Notes: generated from the letters alone by a model not told the origin. A stretch of 64,000 nt of DNA from Aphanomyces cochlioides (GCA_019828595.1 JAHQRK010000016.1:1240001-1304000), one strand, 5' to 3'. Shown: positions 21,701 through 34,678, counted from the first letter of the stretch. Made by a program: numbers and translations.

Positions 21701-24700
21701 TGGTTTTTGATCCCCTGAGTAAAACCGAAGCTGGTTGCGATTGGCTATGCTTCTACTCAGCCAACGATCGTAGTGTGACATACGGAGAGGCGCAATATAG
21801 TGGCCGAGGTGGCAGTGAAAATTGGCCTGGTTTTGGTAATCGCCCTCCACTCATAATTGATTCAGACTGCTTTGAGGTGTATTTTCACACGGATGGTAGT
21901 GGGACGGATTGGGGTTGGGCTTTTACAGCATTTGGAATTGTTTCTGATGATGAAACGAATAATATCTTAAACCTGAACGATGCTCAGTTGGGATGCTGGC
22001 TGCTTAAATCTATTGTAACAATACCAGATGTGACGTTCGATATTGGCAAAGAGCTATTTTCAGCCAAGACACTACAAGCATGGCTTGATTACTTGATTTA
22101 TATGCCGAAACAAATTAAAATCGAGGTGTTGCAAACTATCACTGCGGTAGCTTTGAACAGTAAATCATGGCTGATGGCATCAAGTAATGTGCGACTTTCG
22201 AGCAAACTGCGATTTTTCATCAAGAAACGAATGAAAGCACAACATAAAAATGAAGAGAGACGGGATCCTAAGTCATCCTATTTGCAAGCTCTCGTTCAGT
22301 GCTCGTTAGCGCTCGATTATGCTATTGAGACGATTGGATATCCAACTCCATCAACCATTGTTACCAAGAAAAATATCCAAATGACAACATCTGAGAGTCC
22401 AGAGCTAATTTTTGCTACTGATTTGAAAGGTGCTCCCTCTAGTTCAAATTCACACTGTGCATGGAGATATGAAGTCAAAACCATCACAGATTATCTCATA
22501 TTAGGCCTGAAGGATGACAACGGTTGGTGTTTGGCGTGGGCGAACTTTTTCGACAACAGAAATACAATACATGATGCATCTGTGTGGGCAGATGAAGTGA
22601 CGATTCTACAGGGAGATATTATTCATATTGAATGCGATTTTGCACACCACATGGTATCTTTTCTGCGGAACAATGTATTAATTCATGAAATTTTAATACC
22701 AGCGTCAATCACATCACTATTTCCGTTTGTATGTCTATTCCACCCTTTGGACGTTATTGTTTTATCGTTTGCATTGTCATACGCTCTGCATATTGATGTT
22801 GCCGATCCTATGTGGTACAAAAAAGTCATTTCAGGTTCTAGCGCCCTCTCGGCCGAAACAATCGAAAGACCTTGTATCATCACTCGAGAAAGCAGTCATC
22901 CAATGTCGGATGAAATATGGCAAGAGAAAATTCATTTTCCAAACGCAGTCAAACTGGAAATTCGATTTGACCGCCAAACCCAAATGGGTCCAAAGGATAC
23001 AATTTCCTTCGTTTCACCATTGAACCAACGAATTGATCTGACTGGGTTGGATGGAACAACAATGGCCAATCACCCTGCCTTCGGGCTACAGGATATGAGG
23101 TCAACTCTTAATCTTGGTGACTCTGTCGTCCGAGGTGAAGATTGGATTTATGGTGATGAAGACGGTGGCCCTGGTCATGTTGGCCACGCTGTCGAGGTTG
23201 TTGCTTGGAAACAACGCTCAGGCATGGGTGTCAAGGTCAAATGGTCATACAATAACCACGAAAACATTTATCGATATGGATACAACGGCTACTTTGATGT
23301 GGCTCAGACTTCGACGGCTACGCCATCAGTGATATGGATGACTGGAGACACTGTAACTGTAACTGCTAATCCGTTTCGATTGGCATGCACAAACCCAACC
23401 GGTTTTCAAGGAAGTTTGGATTTCAATCGGCAAACTTACCTTCACTTCGATGTTTCAAAGGATCTAAAACTCTCCAACGATTTTTCAATTCAATTTTGGA
23501 TCCGATTAGCCGACTTCAAAGACGATAAACGATCACAAACTGTATTTTTTGCGGGCTCTCCTATTCCTGGCAATTCTTTCATGCACCTATCTGTGTCCTC
23601 AAAATTGAAATTTCGACTGGTATTTAAGACGGACGACTTTGTCGATAGTATGAGCACCGAATCTTTGCTTCCATCTCACACTTGGACACATATGACAATT
23701 GCCAGCAGCGGCTCAGATGTAACAATTTATAAGTTCGGTGAAAAATGGGCACACCACACATTTTTTGGCCGATCAAGCTATAACACATGCTTCAACACAA
23801 TGTATTGGGGTCACGTCAGAAATGTTTCGAGGGATGATTTCAAGCAAATGGTCGGTTTTGGGGGTCAGCTTTATGATATTCAGCTATGGAATGCCCCGCT
23901 TTTAACGAGTGATATAAGACGTACGCTATTTGAGAGGAATCCTGTAGATGAATTGTTCCCAACACCAAAATCCATTTCAAAATGGTCTACCGTGAATAAC
24001 ACCGGCAAAGACTTCCTAAGTATTAGGTCTAGCGCGGCAATAAGTAATGGTCGAGCTTATTACGAAGTTACCCTTCTTACCAATGGAACTGTGTTAGTTG
24101 GATGGGTGAGTGATGATTGCTCCTTGCGGCGCAAAACTTCAGGCATAGGAGATTCTCCATCCTCCTACGCTATCGATATAAATCGGCAAAACATGTGGCA
24201 CAACGGCCCTCGACCGTTTTCAACCCCCAGCAGTATTCGGGGCAAAATCGGAGATACCATAGGGTGTCTACTCGATATTGATCGAGGAAAAATGTCCTTT
24301 ACGTTGAATGGCGAAGCGATTGGTGATGTATTTTATGCAAAAGTCGCTGCATCGAGCTCGATAGCAACGGCATTGAAGATAGCACCCTTGTTATCGCCTA
24401 GAAAGAATGATTCGCAAAGTTCAACAATAAATTCTAGAACTTTGGAAAGCTATGAGACCAAAGTTACAGAACTGATGTCCATGGGTTGCTCAAGACGACT
24501 TTCAGTCGAAGCCCTCGAGAAGAATGGTCAAAATGTTGCTCATGCGCTCGAGTGGTTACTACATCACTCCGAGGATGCACCCATCATATCAACACCTGAG
24601 CCGGTTGAGGCTCTGGTGAATACTACCCAACTAGCGCCAAACGAATGGCAGATGGGAAATGGCTTACGCCCCGCTGTGTCGTTGGGTCCAATGGGTTGCC

Positions 24701-26715
24701 AAGGAGTTCAATGGAATTTAGGTGAAGATACTTTTTTGTACGCACCTTCAGGATATTCATCAGTATTATCGTACATTTCGTCAACTGATCATCAATTTCA
24801 GGTGTTTGATTGGTCGGAAGATGGATGGGAATTTGTTCAAGCTCGTCACAAAGTTCTAGACTTATTTCCAGAACTTTTGCATAGATTTGTTCTGAACGAA
24901 GGAGATGGCGCACAAGTGCAGGATCTCAATGGCAAAGGCAAAGGACAAATTTCATTTATTGGCCTGGGCACACCAAACCCGTGGAAAAGCTGGATATACT
25001 CTCCGATCCATAACGATCAGTTAGGCGTTTGGGGCTATCGATTTTCAATTATTGCCCATTACTATCAAAATGGACTTCCAAGAACACGATTTCTCTGCAA
25101 TTCACGATTTACTTCACCTGGTTTGCATCTAAAGTCTTCGCTTCAGCTTGTGCAGTATATTAATCAAAGGAACAGACAATTTGACACTAACCATATACTC
25201 CGGGCGCCATGGTCAGATTTTACACTACGCGACGAAGATTGGGTTCGATGGCCACTCTTATGTGAGATGGCTACTGGAAGTTCTTCTTCGTCTGATTCAA
25301 TGAATGAGATTAACCAAGAGACTTTGGCCTTACGGTTCAAGTGGCTTCAAGAATTTAATTCTGCTATTCATCGAGTGCTTCCATATACTCAATTTGTTAC
25401 TGATATTTGTCCTTTGAGTTTACAATCAATGATCTTTAGCTGTCGTGGACTCATATTCCACGCCTTGAAAAAGAGTATATGGGATGATTGTTTAAAGAGA
25501 ACTCAGCGTTCTGGTGTGTCTTTGGAAATGACATTGAACAGACCAAAAGCCATGCGTCAGCGGGCATCCGGTCTCGTGGACTCAGATGCCCGTACAACCC
25601 TTTTTGCCCAAGCATTTCGACAGCTGAATTCTAGTGATAACCACCATTTTCGGCGACATGATAACGTGTATTACGTCAAATTCATGGGAGAAAATGCTGA
25701 AGATGCTGGAGGGCCGTATCGAGAGACTTTTGCTCAGTACGCTTCAGAATTACACTCGCCTCAAATACCCATGTTCCTGCAAACGCCGAACGCTGCACAC
25801 AACGTCGGGCTTGAAAGAGAAAAGTGGGTAGTCAACCCATCTGCATTTAGTTCTGCTCGCTTACGGCGACGAATATTTGAATTCCTGGGTAAACTTATGG
25901 GTGCATGTGTTCGAAGCAAGGACTATTTTGCGATGAATCTTGTGGGACTGGTTTGGAAACTACTTGTTAATGAAGAGACCAACTTAGACGATTTGGAAGC
26001 GCTCGATAAAATGCTTGTGCAATCAATGAGCAAGATGCGCACAATTGATCAACTAGGCGTGACAGAGAGCATGTTTGAAGACATTGTACTCGAAACGTTT
26101 ACGACATTATCGACAGATAACAGAGTTGTGGAAATTAAACCAGGTGGTGCGGCAATACCTGTGACATTTCACTCGCGTCTTGAGTTTGCTGACCTGGTAG
26201 AGCACTTTCGTCTTCACGAGTTTGATACAGTCGTAAAGTACATACAAGCAGGGTTGGCGAAAGTTCTGCCCATAAGTTTAATGGGCATTTTCACTGGGTT
26301 GGAGTTTGAACTCATGGTGTGTGGCTCGCCAGAAGTTGATATTGAGTTATTGATTCAGTGTACAGAGTACAGCTCGTGCTCTGCCACTGACCTACATGTT
26401 GTTTGGTTTTGGAACACTCTACGCAAGTTTTCCCATGAAGAGCGTAGCGCATTCCTTCGTTTTGTCTGGGGGCGCTCGCGCTTACCACACACTGCTGCAG
26501 AATTCCCACAGTCATTCAAGTTGCAATCTTTCAACAAAAGCCCTGCAGATACTTACCTTCCAGTGGCCCACACATGCTTTTTTGCGATTGAGGTTCCGGC
26601 ATATTCAAGTGAAGAACTCTTGGCGAAAAAACTGATTTATGCAATTTACAATTGTCAAGAAATAGACGCGGATGGCGACAGCTTAGCAGCAAATCAGCTT
26701 GGGTGGGATGATTAA
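12846..26715 (+). CDS. Giant HERC1-like HECT E3 ubiquitin ligase A with CUB-like, MIB/HERC2, LamG, SPRY and UBA modules
   Basis: Exons 12846-17990, 18035-18633, 18682-18748 and 18808-26715 give 4572 aa. Order: alpha-helical N-terminus with a propeller-like motif (MKIGTGVSGTVSGQVYA); CUB-like module 1 (residues about 1046-1152); MIB/HERC2-like segment split by intron 1 (GDEVRRGPHW); CUB-like 2 (about 1844-1947, crossing introns 2 and 3), 3 (2301-2403) and 4 (2474-2579); SH3-like (2658-2712); CUB-like 5 (2874-2982); a SPRY-like stretch and a decayed CUB-like copy; MIB/HERC2 (3372-3438, RGEDWIYGDEDGGPG); LamG-like (3470-3645); SPRY (3685-3783); UBA (3816-3862, LMSMGCSR); HECT (about 4215-4572). 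The catalytic Cys is Cys4527 in AHTCFF. The HECT domain takes ubiquitin from an E2 onto Cys and passes it to a substrate; substrates are unknown. CUB domains are normally extracellular, but no signal peptide is present here. Intron 1 uses a weak GTTGAA donor. Confidence 0.9.
18749..18807 (+). repeat. (TA)n microsatellite filling an intron of HECT ligase A
   Basis: The 59-bp intron between exons 3 and 4 is largely a TA dinucleotide run (about 18754-18784). Splicing joins TGG to GGT and restores the DWG/W-GF motif of CUB-like module 2. The same intron position in paralogue B (49312-49353) is 42 bp with no TA run. Confidence 0.85.
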
Positions 26716-26725
26716 GAATAATTCT

Positions 26726-27271
26726 CTAGAATCCAAGCCCTGCTACTGTTATAATACAGTACATAGTCCGATTATGTTCCTTGTGTTTGTCGCTTGGCCA
26801 CTTGACAACATGCGCACCTAAGTTATTGTTAAGTGTCTCGTGCATGAGATTACATAGCACCATACCATCAATAGCTGTATCCCAGTGACAAGACACTGAT
26901 GAATGGATGCCGGCTCCATTCTTTTGCATGATTACGCAGCTCACTGAAAATCATAGTTAAAATGCATGCTAGATTTCATACCTATATACTTAAGAGGTTT
27001 TCTCAAATCGCTCAAACCCTTCATGATTCCATCGCAAATCGAATCCACCCATTGTGACACCTCACTCTCGTCGTACGTGCGGTCCTTGAGAAAGTGCTCA
27101 ACGGACTAAGTTCGTCATTGAAGCACGTTGTGAGTCTTCACCCGTATACCTGAAGGATGATGCGGTCAACTTCCTCCGCTACAAAAGCAAGCTACAGGAC
27201 ATAACGTTTTGGCTTCGGTTGTTTTGAGGATTGGAGCTTACTTCTTCGGACGATTGGAGCTCATCGACCAT
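26726..27271 (-). CDS. Tctex-type dynein light chain (DYNLT)
   Basis: Exons in transcription order: 27271-27242, 27191-27150, 27105-26982 and 26943-26726. The last probably has a further 48-bp intron at 26865-26818, which is stopless and a multiple of three. Removing it gives 121 aa and restores WDTAIDGAHVVKW. Family signature: SCVIMQKNGAGIHS, SCHWDT and TMYCIITVAGLGF at the C-terminus. Without removal the protein is 137 aa with an insert that other family members lack. DYNLT subunits dimerise on dynein intermediate chains in cytoplasmic and axonemal dyneins. The stop is 10 bp from the stop of HECT ligase A; the start is 107 bp past the SPEF2-like stop on the same strand. Confidence 0.9.
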
Positions 27272-27378
27272 TGCCGTCTCTAGTTTGGCGACGTTTCACG
27301 AAAGATTGAGAATATGAAGGAACGTTTGATTGGTTAAAATAAACTAAAGAAAGCCAACCAGAACACTCGAAATAGCTC

Positions 27379-30300
27379 TTATTGTAGAAGATGGTCGTAT
27401 ACACTTTGAAATGTCCATCGGTTCGCCAGAGGAAGTCCCTCGGATTCGCAATGAGCCAAAAATGCCACAACATCGCCATTGTGATTGTCTAAGCGTTTGA
27501 CTGATGCAGGATCAACATGGCCGACGGCCAACAGAATATCCCATTTTTGGGCATTCCATGATGGTACTTCGGGATTCCAAAAGTAAAGTACACGGAAAGC
27601 TTTGACTAAGCCTCGTGGAAACGATGCAAGACTTGGATGGCAAACTGAAATGAGCTCTTGGGGGTAAATTGCTGAACACCAATACAATAAGAACGTTGCT
27701 ACATGAACGTGACCGCTGGAATCAGCAAACGTGTGGAACAGAATGTCTTTTAGCTCATCACGATGTCGGTTGGTAATATTTTCATCAAACCACATTCCCA
27801 ATGCGAGAAATTTTTCTCGATTCCATGATGCGTCGACACAAGAAGTCATATCTGACCCAAGTTTTACATTGGCTAATTGCTTGAAGCGAGGCTGGGGGAT
27901 AGCTTGAACAGAGAGCAAACTGACAATGAACTGACGCCAGTCAACCCGCTGAGAGATGTAACAAAAAGCAAGACCAGCGTGCGAAACACACCCAAATATT
28001 TTCCACACGGCTGGAAAGTCACCACAGGTATTGGCAACATCTAATACAATTCGCACGAACCTTGTCAATTCAATTTCACCTTGCGTCTGCTGAGGAGCTT
28101 GGGCTAATGCCTTCGTGAGAGCAAGAATAGCATGTGGTCTTAAAAAGCAAGGGTGCCACTGGAGGCGTATACCCGTATTGTCATATGGTGTCAACAGAGA
28201 CTGAGATCGAGGCCAAACTATTTGCTTAACTTCTTCAGCTTTGATTTGATCCACAACCTGGCGGATAAACACGTGCTCTTGCCTCATGAACTCGATTATT
28301 GTGCTATCGTAGGACTGTCGCTCAACGTCTTGCAAATTGCTCAAACGAAGGACGAGTTTAACCGGAAGATTTGTGGCACACAGTACATATCGGATACAGT
28401 GGGCACGCTCGGTCCAAATTATGCGCTGCTGACGAGATAGTTTGCTTTCAGGATGGGAGATTTGTGGCTTTTCATGAAAGATGGATACCAGGGGTGCGAG
28501 AGTATCACCAAATTCTTGAAGATTCACGCTACGCTCTACTAACAAGTTAACGAGCGGTTGAAATTCCTCTGGAACCAAAGTGGTATCCTCAAGGACTGAG
28601 TGTTCCACTGACTCAAAGTAGGTGCTGAGGTTGGCTAGACGATAGTCTAACGCTCGAATCTCATTCGACACAACCCTTTCTAGCCAAGATTTTGTCTGGT
28701 TCTCAAATCCAGAGACACTAAATGTCCAGTTCTCTGGTGAGTGAATGAAGGCGTTGCCAGCTTTACGAGCTGCGTCGACAATGTCACCTAACTTGACTTC
28801 CAGTGCCATGAGGATATCCTAAAATGCGAACTGAGATAATCGAAGCACAGAGTGAAAACCTTGAATTCCTTCTTCAAGAGTGTGGCTTTATCTTTCTTGC
28901 GAAGATTGTTGATAGCCTTATCAATATAAACTTGGCGGCTTTCGCCTTCAAGAATACGAAGGAAGGTTGTCCTGAGGCGTTGAAAATGATCAGAGATGCA
29001 ACTTAAGCTGTCGTAAAACGTTTGCATGTTGGCCATCCGCTGATCGCACAAATCGCGCACACCCTTCAATAACGTTTAAAGAGAATTTCCGAAGAGTTTT
29101 ATCACCTTGACGGCTAGGGCATCATAGAGCCCAGGTAACGTATTGTGGGGCAGTTTGATTTCTCCAGCTAACTCACGGCAGATTAACAATTCAGCTGTCT
29201 GGAGATTCTGTCTCCGTGAGTCTCTGGCATGATCTATTGCCTTCAGGTATGCCGACGCATCTCGGACTTGTAATGCATGCAGTTCATGGCCATGAGTGCA
29301 AATGGATTCAAAAAGAGCATGCAAAGTTTCGTCGAATCCAAACGGTGTCATGGTTCTAGGAGCGATCTAAATTCATCATGTGAAAAACTTCGTCGTGGAA
29401 TTCGACGTTACTGTCAAAGAGCAGCCAAAGGGTTTCCAAAAAGCTTCAAGAGCTGTTAACATGGTATTCCATACAGTCCATTTTGCCTGCATATCTTTGA
29501 CGACATCATCTGACTTAACAACTTCTGCATCAGCCTCCACAAACTCATGGCTTCCTCCACAGTTCTCAAATACAACTAAATCAATGCTAGACATTGGTGG
29601 TAGGTCCATTTCTTCCGTAAGGGGTCGTTTCTCATCCAAAGCTGCTGTGAGTTGTGTTGTACGTGTTGCCATGTCAGTGTCGCTCAAATGAACTAATCGA
29701 CGGATCATTTCGAGTTCAAATGACTTTGCTTCGTCCTTTGACCTAGGAGTATGTTGGAGTTGTTTCAAAGCTATTTGCGTTACCGTGGAAAGTTACGAAC
29801 TAAGTATCCAAGACGTGGAGGTGGCTCATTTAGACAAGTGTGTAGAATTGCTTTACACACAATATCCGAAATCATGGAATCTGCCACAATGCCATTTTTG
29901 GCACGCAACGTAACAACTTTATTGCCTAGGCTTGCCAGCTCACTCTACCTCAATCAAATTTTATACTTGGGTCAAGGACATTCTACCTCGATCGCTGCTA
30001 ATTTTTCGCCACTCTTTACACGCTCGCCAAATTTTATGCTTTTTTCAACACATGAATCAATCGTCAAGATTTGGAGCCCATTGCGTTCAGCAAAAGTACT
30101 TACAACGTCGAAGCTGGGGTCGTTGTTGTACCAGCATACAAGCAGTAGATGGGGTGATAAATGTGGCTTCCATGGAGTTAACAAATTTTCATTTGGTGTC
30201 TTTGACGTGAGATCGTACAACGTTTGAGTAATCTGTAGCTCAATGTAAGTTAATGCATCGCAAAAATACGCACCTCAGTTATATCTGTGTATTCTGGCAT

Positions 30301-32196
30301 CTGACTAAGCTCGGGGTATTCGAGCATGGCCCGGTTGCTGGTAAGGTAATGTTGCAACATACTCAGTTCTGTACGGCTTTGACGAGCGAGCAATTTGGCA
30401 TTCAAGATAGGTTTGGGAACCACATTTCCTGCCACAAACGCCACCTTTAATTCCCTATATTGCTGAGGAGGCAAAGCTGCTTTTCCTTTTGCTTCTCTTG
30501 TGAAGGTAGTCAGCTCGATCCATTCCAAGTCAATATCTCTTACCGATGCTTAATGACAAACCATACCATATCCAGCAAAACATTAATTACTTCATGGCAT
30601 GTTTGGATATGAACTTGGTGCTTCTTTGAACTTTGGTGAGCTGTGGCTACTCGAGCAGCATGAAGTTTCATCTCTGCTTCTTGGCGTCGTGGTGACGTAG
30701 CAGCAACAAGATGGAGAGCGTCTAGGCTTTCCTTGAGGGCATGATCTATTCTTTGAGCGCTTTCGATTTCTTTTTGAGCGAGAACCACAATATTAGCTTC
30801 CTTATCTTGAGCACTTAAATGACGGGCTTTCCAATGGCTGGCCAAAATATCTCGCCTGATTTTTCCTTCGTCAAGCAGTCTCTTTAGCAAAACAGATTCT
30901 TCCTGCTTGCGATTGATCTATGCAGCAATCAATACAACAGTAAAAATATCATTGTACCTCAATTGTGTTGCGTGTTTGGTCTACGAGCATTTTACGTCGA
31001 CGACTTGCACGCTCTTTCTGCGCATTCAGATGAATCTTTCGTCGCTCTCGAAGCTCTTTCATCATTTGGATGTTGCTTGCTGGCCGAAACTGGCACTTAT
31101 TAACCTCTTGCTCAAGCTTCGATATGTGTTCCAGAGCTGTGCCTTGGATTCGAGCAAGATGAACTTTTTCATCGTTGCCAGTACTGATGCCCAGGCGATT
31201 AAAATTCCGGTCAAACGAGGTGACACCATCCTCAAGATCACTTGACGCAATGGCGTTCTGTTGAATCGCGATTAAACGGCGCTTTTCGCGTTGGCCAAGT
31301 TCAAAGCTCAACTGAGTAGCTTCGCGAGACGTTTTAACTGCCTAAGTATGTTGCATGAGGTAACGAGAGACAAAATATCCAACTTGATTCGTTGCCCATT
31401 CTCTTTGGCCTTCGACGCACCAGTCCTTCAAAAATTCTTGCTTCTCGTGCAGATGGCTTATAGCCGTTTCTCTTTGTTGTGCCTTCGCCGCCAATTCTTG
31501 TTGCCTTTTGTCAGAAAAGAACTACATCAAGTGATAAGAGTTTTTTCGAGCAAATGTGTACTTTGGAGTTCTGTTGCTCTGTCTGCCACATAAATTCTGA
31601 AAATTTCCGAAGATGGATGGCCATGTCGACTCGATTATGGTTATTGACGTCTGCAGGATGGAGAGAATCTATCAAATTCTCCACAAATTTTTCATTAGTG
31701 TCCTACAGAATAAAGTGGATCAGTATCACGACGCCAAAATTTTACTTTTGAGTTGACTGAGCGGAAATGACGTCGAGTGTCTTCAGGCGGGGGTCGCACA
31801 GATGCAGTTGACGGTTGAGAGTGATGATGTTTCGCCTGTCGTCGGTCCAAGAGTGCTTTTAATTCCATCAAAACCTGTTATTTATGGCACTCAGATGACA
31901 CAATAGATAGTACTCACCTTTGCAGCCGCTCCTTTCTTTTCCATCATGATACTGCGAGCCATTTCAACGGAGAGAGTGATGTGAATTGCTCCCAGTGAAG
32001 TTGCTAATCGTTCGAAGTTGGCCAGTGTTGAAGGAACAGAATCGCTATCAATGTATGCTGTGAAGTCGGTTTCGAGTTTCAGCTCGTGCAATAGCTCGCC
32101 CAAGAGAAACCCATTGCTCAAATCCTTCTCCAGTGAGACGACTTTTCTCCGTAGATTGAAGTCAGTATTGATCCATTTGATCAACAGCGCGGACAT
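27379..32196 (-). CDS. SPEF2/CPC1-like central-pair flagellar protein
   Basis: ATG at 32196; about 14 short introns, about 1,400 aa. The N-terminus (MSALLIKWINTDF, then SNGFLLGELLHELKL and MMEKKGAAAK) is the CH-like domain of SPEF2/CPC1. Next come charged coiled coils (31311-30540), then a block matching the SPEF2 region before its adenylate-kinase-like domain. That domain spans about 30230-29660: FAERNGLQILTIDSCV, GIVADSMISDIVCKAI and LGYLVRNFPR correspond to the core and LID of adenylate kinases. The P-loop position instead reads VCWYNNDPSFDV, without GxxGxGK, so catalysis is unlikely. The rest (29351-27379) is helical and matches no named domain that I recognise. SPEF2/CPC1 is a central-pair projection protein needed for flagellar beating. 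Several joins were checked for frame, including 29421/29375, 29090s/29050s and 28850s/28818. The neighbours (dynein light chain, kinesin) fit a flagellar role. Confidence 0.85.
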
Positions 32197-32385
32197 TGTC
32201 CGTCTCGTCTAATGGAAACCGAAATCAACAGTGTAACCGACAGGGAAGTTACTTGAGTTACCATGTTGAAAGAGGAATAATGGGTAACTTAAGCGTCAAT
32301 TATAATAAACCTTTCATTAGTTTACACTTCTGGGGTGGCCTGGGACCTAAACAACAAGTTCAACGTGTAGCAAATTCACATCGGC

Positions 32386-34678
32386 TTACAATTTCTTTTT
32401 CGTCTCTAGTGCGCGTTTATAGAATTTGGCATCCTTTTCGGCTTGCGCTTTACGTTGCTCATCAATGTACTCATGTTGCTGTTGTAATTTGGCAAGTTCA
32501 CGCCTCTCTTTTTCCAAGAGCCATGCTTGCAATTTGGCTTGTTTCTTCATAGCTTTCTCTGCAGCTTTGATTTCATCCTCTTCGCTTTTCTTCTGGGGTG
32601 CATCGGTTTGCCATGAATCAGCTTGGTTTGCTTTGCCACGAACGCGAAAGGCCACTTCTGCTGACTTAGCTATAACCACTGGTCGAGCCCCCGGAATAAC
32701 GTAATCATTCAGCGCACCTTTGGCTCGAGGTCTGCTAAAACCTAGGCTTGGTCGACCAAGAGGTGTTATTGGCGCTCCTCCTTTCTGATGAATAAGCTTG
32801 AATGAAGTCTCCATGATATCCTTGAGTTCATCTTCTTCAATTTCGAATTTGAAAAAGCGTTCCGATGCGTCTTTAAGACGCATGACTATTGTTTCAAGTG
32901 CCTTTGTATCCAATTACGATCATCATGATCAAGTTGGAACTCGATATACCTGGTGGTTTTGGTTCGAACAGCGATTGCCGTCGTCTATTGCGCTTGATAC
33001 TGCTGAAGCATCTGAAGGCCGAATTGGACAAGCTCGGGTGGGTTGTTCGTCGAGTTGCCTTCTCAATTTCATGTTTTGCTCTTTCAGATCCGCATTCTCT
33101 TTGAGCAACCGGGCAAGTTGAGATTCTCCTGTCTTGTTTGTCTCAGTTTCTGAATTTGGGGATGAATTTTGATCTAAGCTGGAAACAATGGCCCGGAGAT
33201 CTGCGACTTCTTGCTCTAATTTCTCCACGTATGCAGGGTCAATTTCACGTTGCTCATTCACTCGCACACAAACCATGACCTACGCAAATTAAGTCGCAAG
33301 GTTTCAAGCTTTCATAATCATCATCTACCTGCTTCGCCCGATCCGCGAATTTCAGGGTCGAGATGGATTCTTCAATGCAGTCGACAGCAGGAGAAAGAGT
33401 TGCAATAATGCGTGTTTTGGTATTTCCACCTAAGCTATCTTGGAGAAGACGAGTCAGCTTGGAATCTCGATAAGGCACGTGATTATTTGTCTATGCGTAA
33501 TGAGTTTTGGCAATATTGCAAAGATTATGCCTTTGTTGTCAAGGCGGCAATGCATCGGCCAAGTGTGTGAAGGCTGAGGTTGATATTGGTCATTTCAGAA
33601 ATGTGATAGTACTATCCATGAAATACATTAAATAATGAAAATTGGATATCAGTCAACCTGCATGTTTGCATCGGGGTGCCATTTTTCAGAGCCAGCCAAA
33701 TCGACCAAGTTGAATTTTGATTTGATTGTTGTGCCATCTTTTCGCTTGGTTTCAAGAAATAGCTGGAAAGCGCTATGGCTTCGACTGCTCACTTGGTTCA
33801 TGTGTGTTGATCGAACAGCTCTGTTTTCCTCGCCAGCTTGCAAGAGCGATAAGCAGTCGTGGACATTTTGTACGGCATACTCGGATAGCCCCTCTACGTA
33901 GATACCATTCATACGATCTTCGTGAATGGCTAATGGTCGGTCCATGTTGACATCGCGAAGCAAATCATAAATATTTTCGTTGTAGATTTGAACAAACGAG
34001 CAAAAGAGAGCCGATTGCTGCTTTCCTGATGCGTTCATCGTAATCAAACCAGCGAAAATATCTTTTATAGCTCGAGGTATTATGCCAGCCTAATGCCAAT
34101 TCACAATTCAGTATTAACCATCTTCTTACTTGGCTCTTCGTTAGCCCTGGCCGAAAACGCGATAAATCGGATTCGGCGCCAAACATTGTGAATGACTTGC
34201 CACTGCCGGTTTGACCATATGCAAAAAGGGTAGAATTGAAGCCATTTAAAAATGCTTCTGTGCAGTCTTTAACTCGATCGTAGACATCATCTTGGGACAC
34301 GGAGGGTCCAAATACTGCGTCATATTTACACTTGATATTAGACTCAGACGTTTGGACTTCGATTGTCTACAGTCTCAGTTGGCTTTTCAACGTTGGGAAT
34401 CGAACCTGATCAGAGGTTGCGCGAATAAAATGTTGCGCAGCAGGATCCAAACCAGTCTCGCGGTCGATTAATGGGCGAATGCGAATAAAGACTTGAATGT
34501 TTTCTGACTGTCCTTTGCGGCTTGGAGTATTCGCAGTCCCTGAAACTGTGGAAAGACTGGACTTGTTTACCTTCGTTTCCGAGGGGGCATTAGGAATCTT
34601 ATTTGCTTCATCCATGAGGTTGCAAAAGTGAGGCACTTTAGGATCTGACCAAGTTTGCCCACAGCAAGGCGCCGACAT
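32386..34678 (-). CDS. Kinesin-like motor protein with short coiled-coil tail
   Basis: ATG at 34678 ([10 protein letters not shown]), about 630 aa, several short introns. Motor motifs: [25 protein letters not shown] (P-loop), SSRSHSAF (switch I), LVDLAGSEK (switch II) and [19 protein letters not shown]. The neck reads [12 protein letters not shown]. Coiled coil follows ([15 protein letters not shown]). The last exon (about 32901-32386) stays in frame after a 45-bp intron at about 32946-32902, so its open frame belongs to this gene, not to a separate one. It is rich in Lys, Glu and Gln and ends in ALETKKKL. One intron, 33530-33491, uses a GC donor. The kinesin class is not assigned; the tail is unlike kinesin-1, -2 or -3 tails. 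It lies 190 bp upstream of the SPEF2-like gene on the same strand, so a flagellar role is possible but only inferred. Confidence 0.88.

Noticed and set aside
32386..32913. Separate small coiled-coil gene
   Set aside because: Its frame joins the upstream kinesin coding sequence through a 45-bp GT-AG intron, and its apparent first codon is TTG, so it is the last exon of the kinesin.
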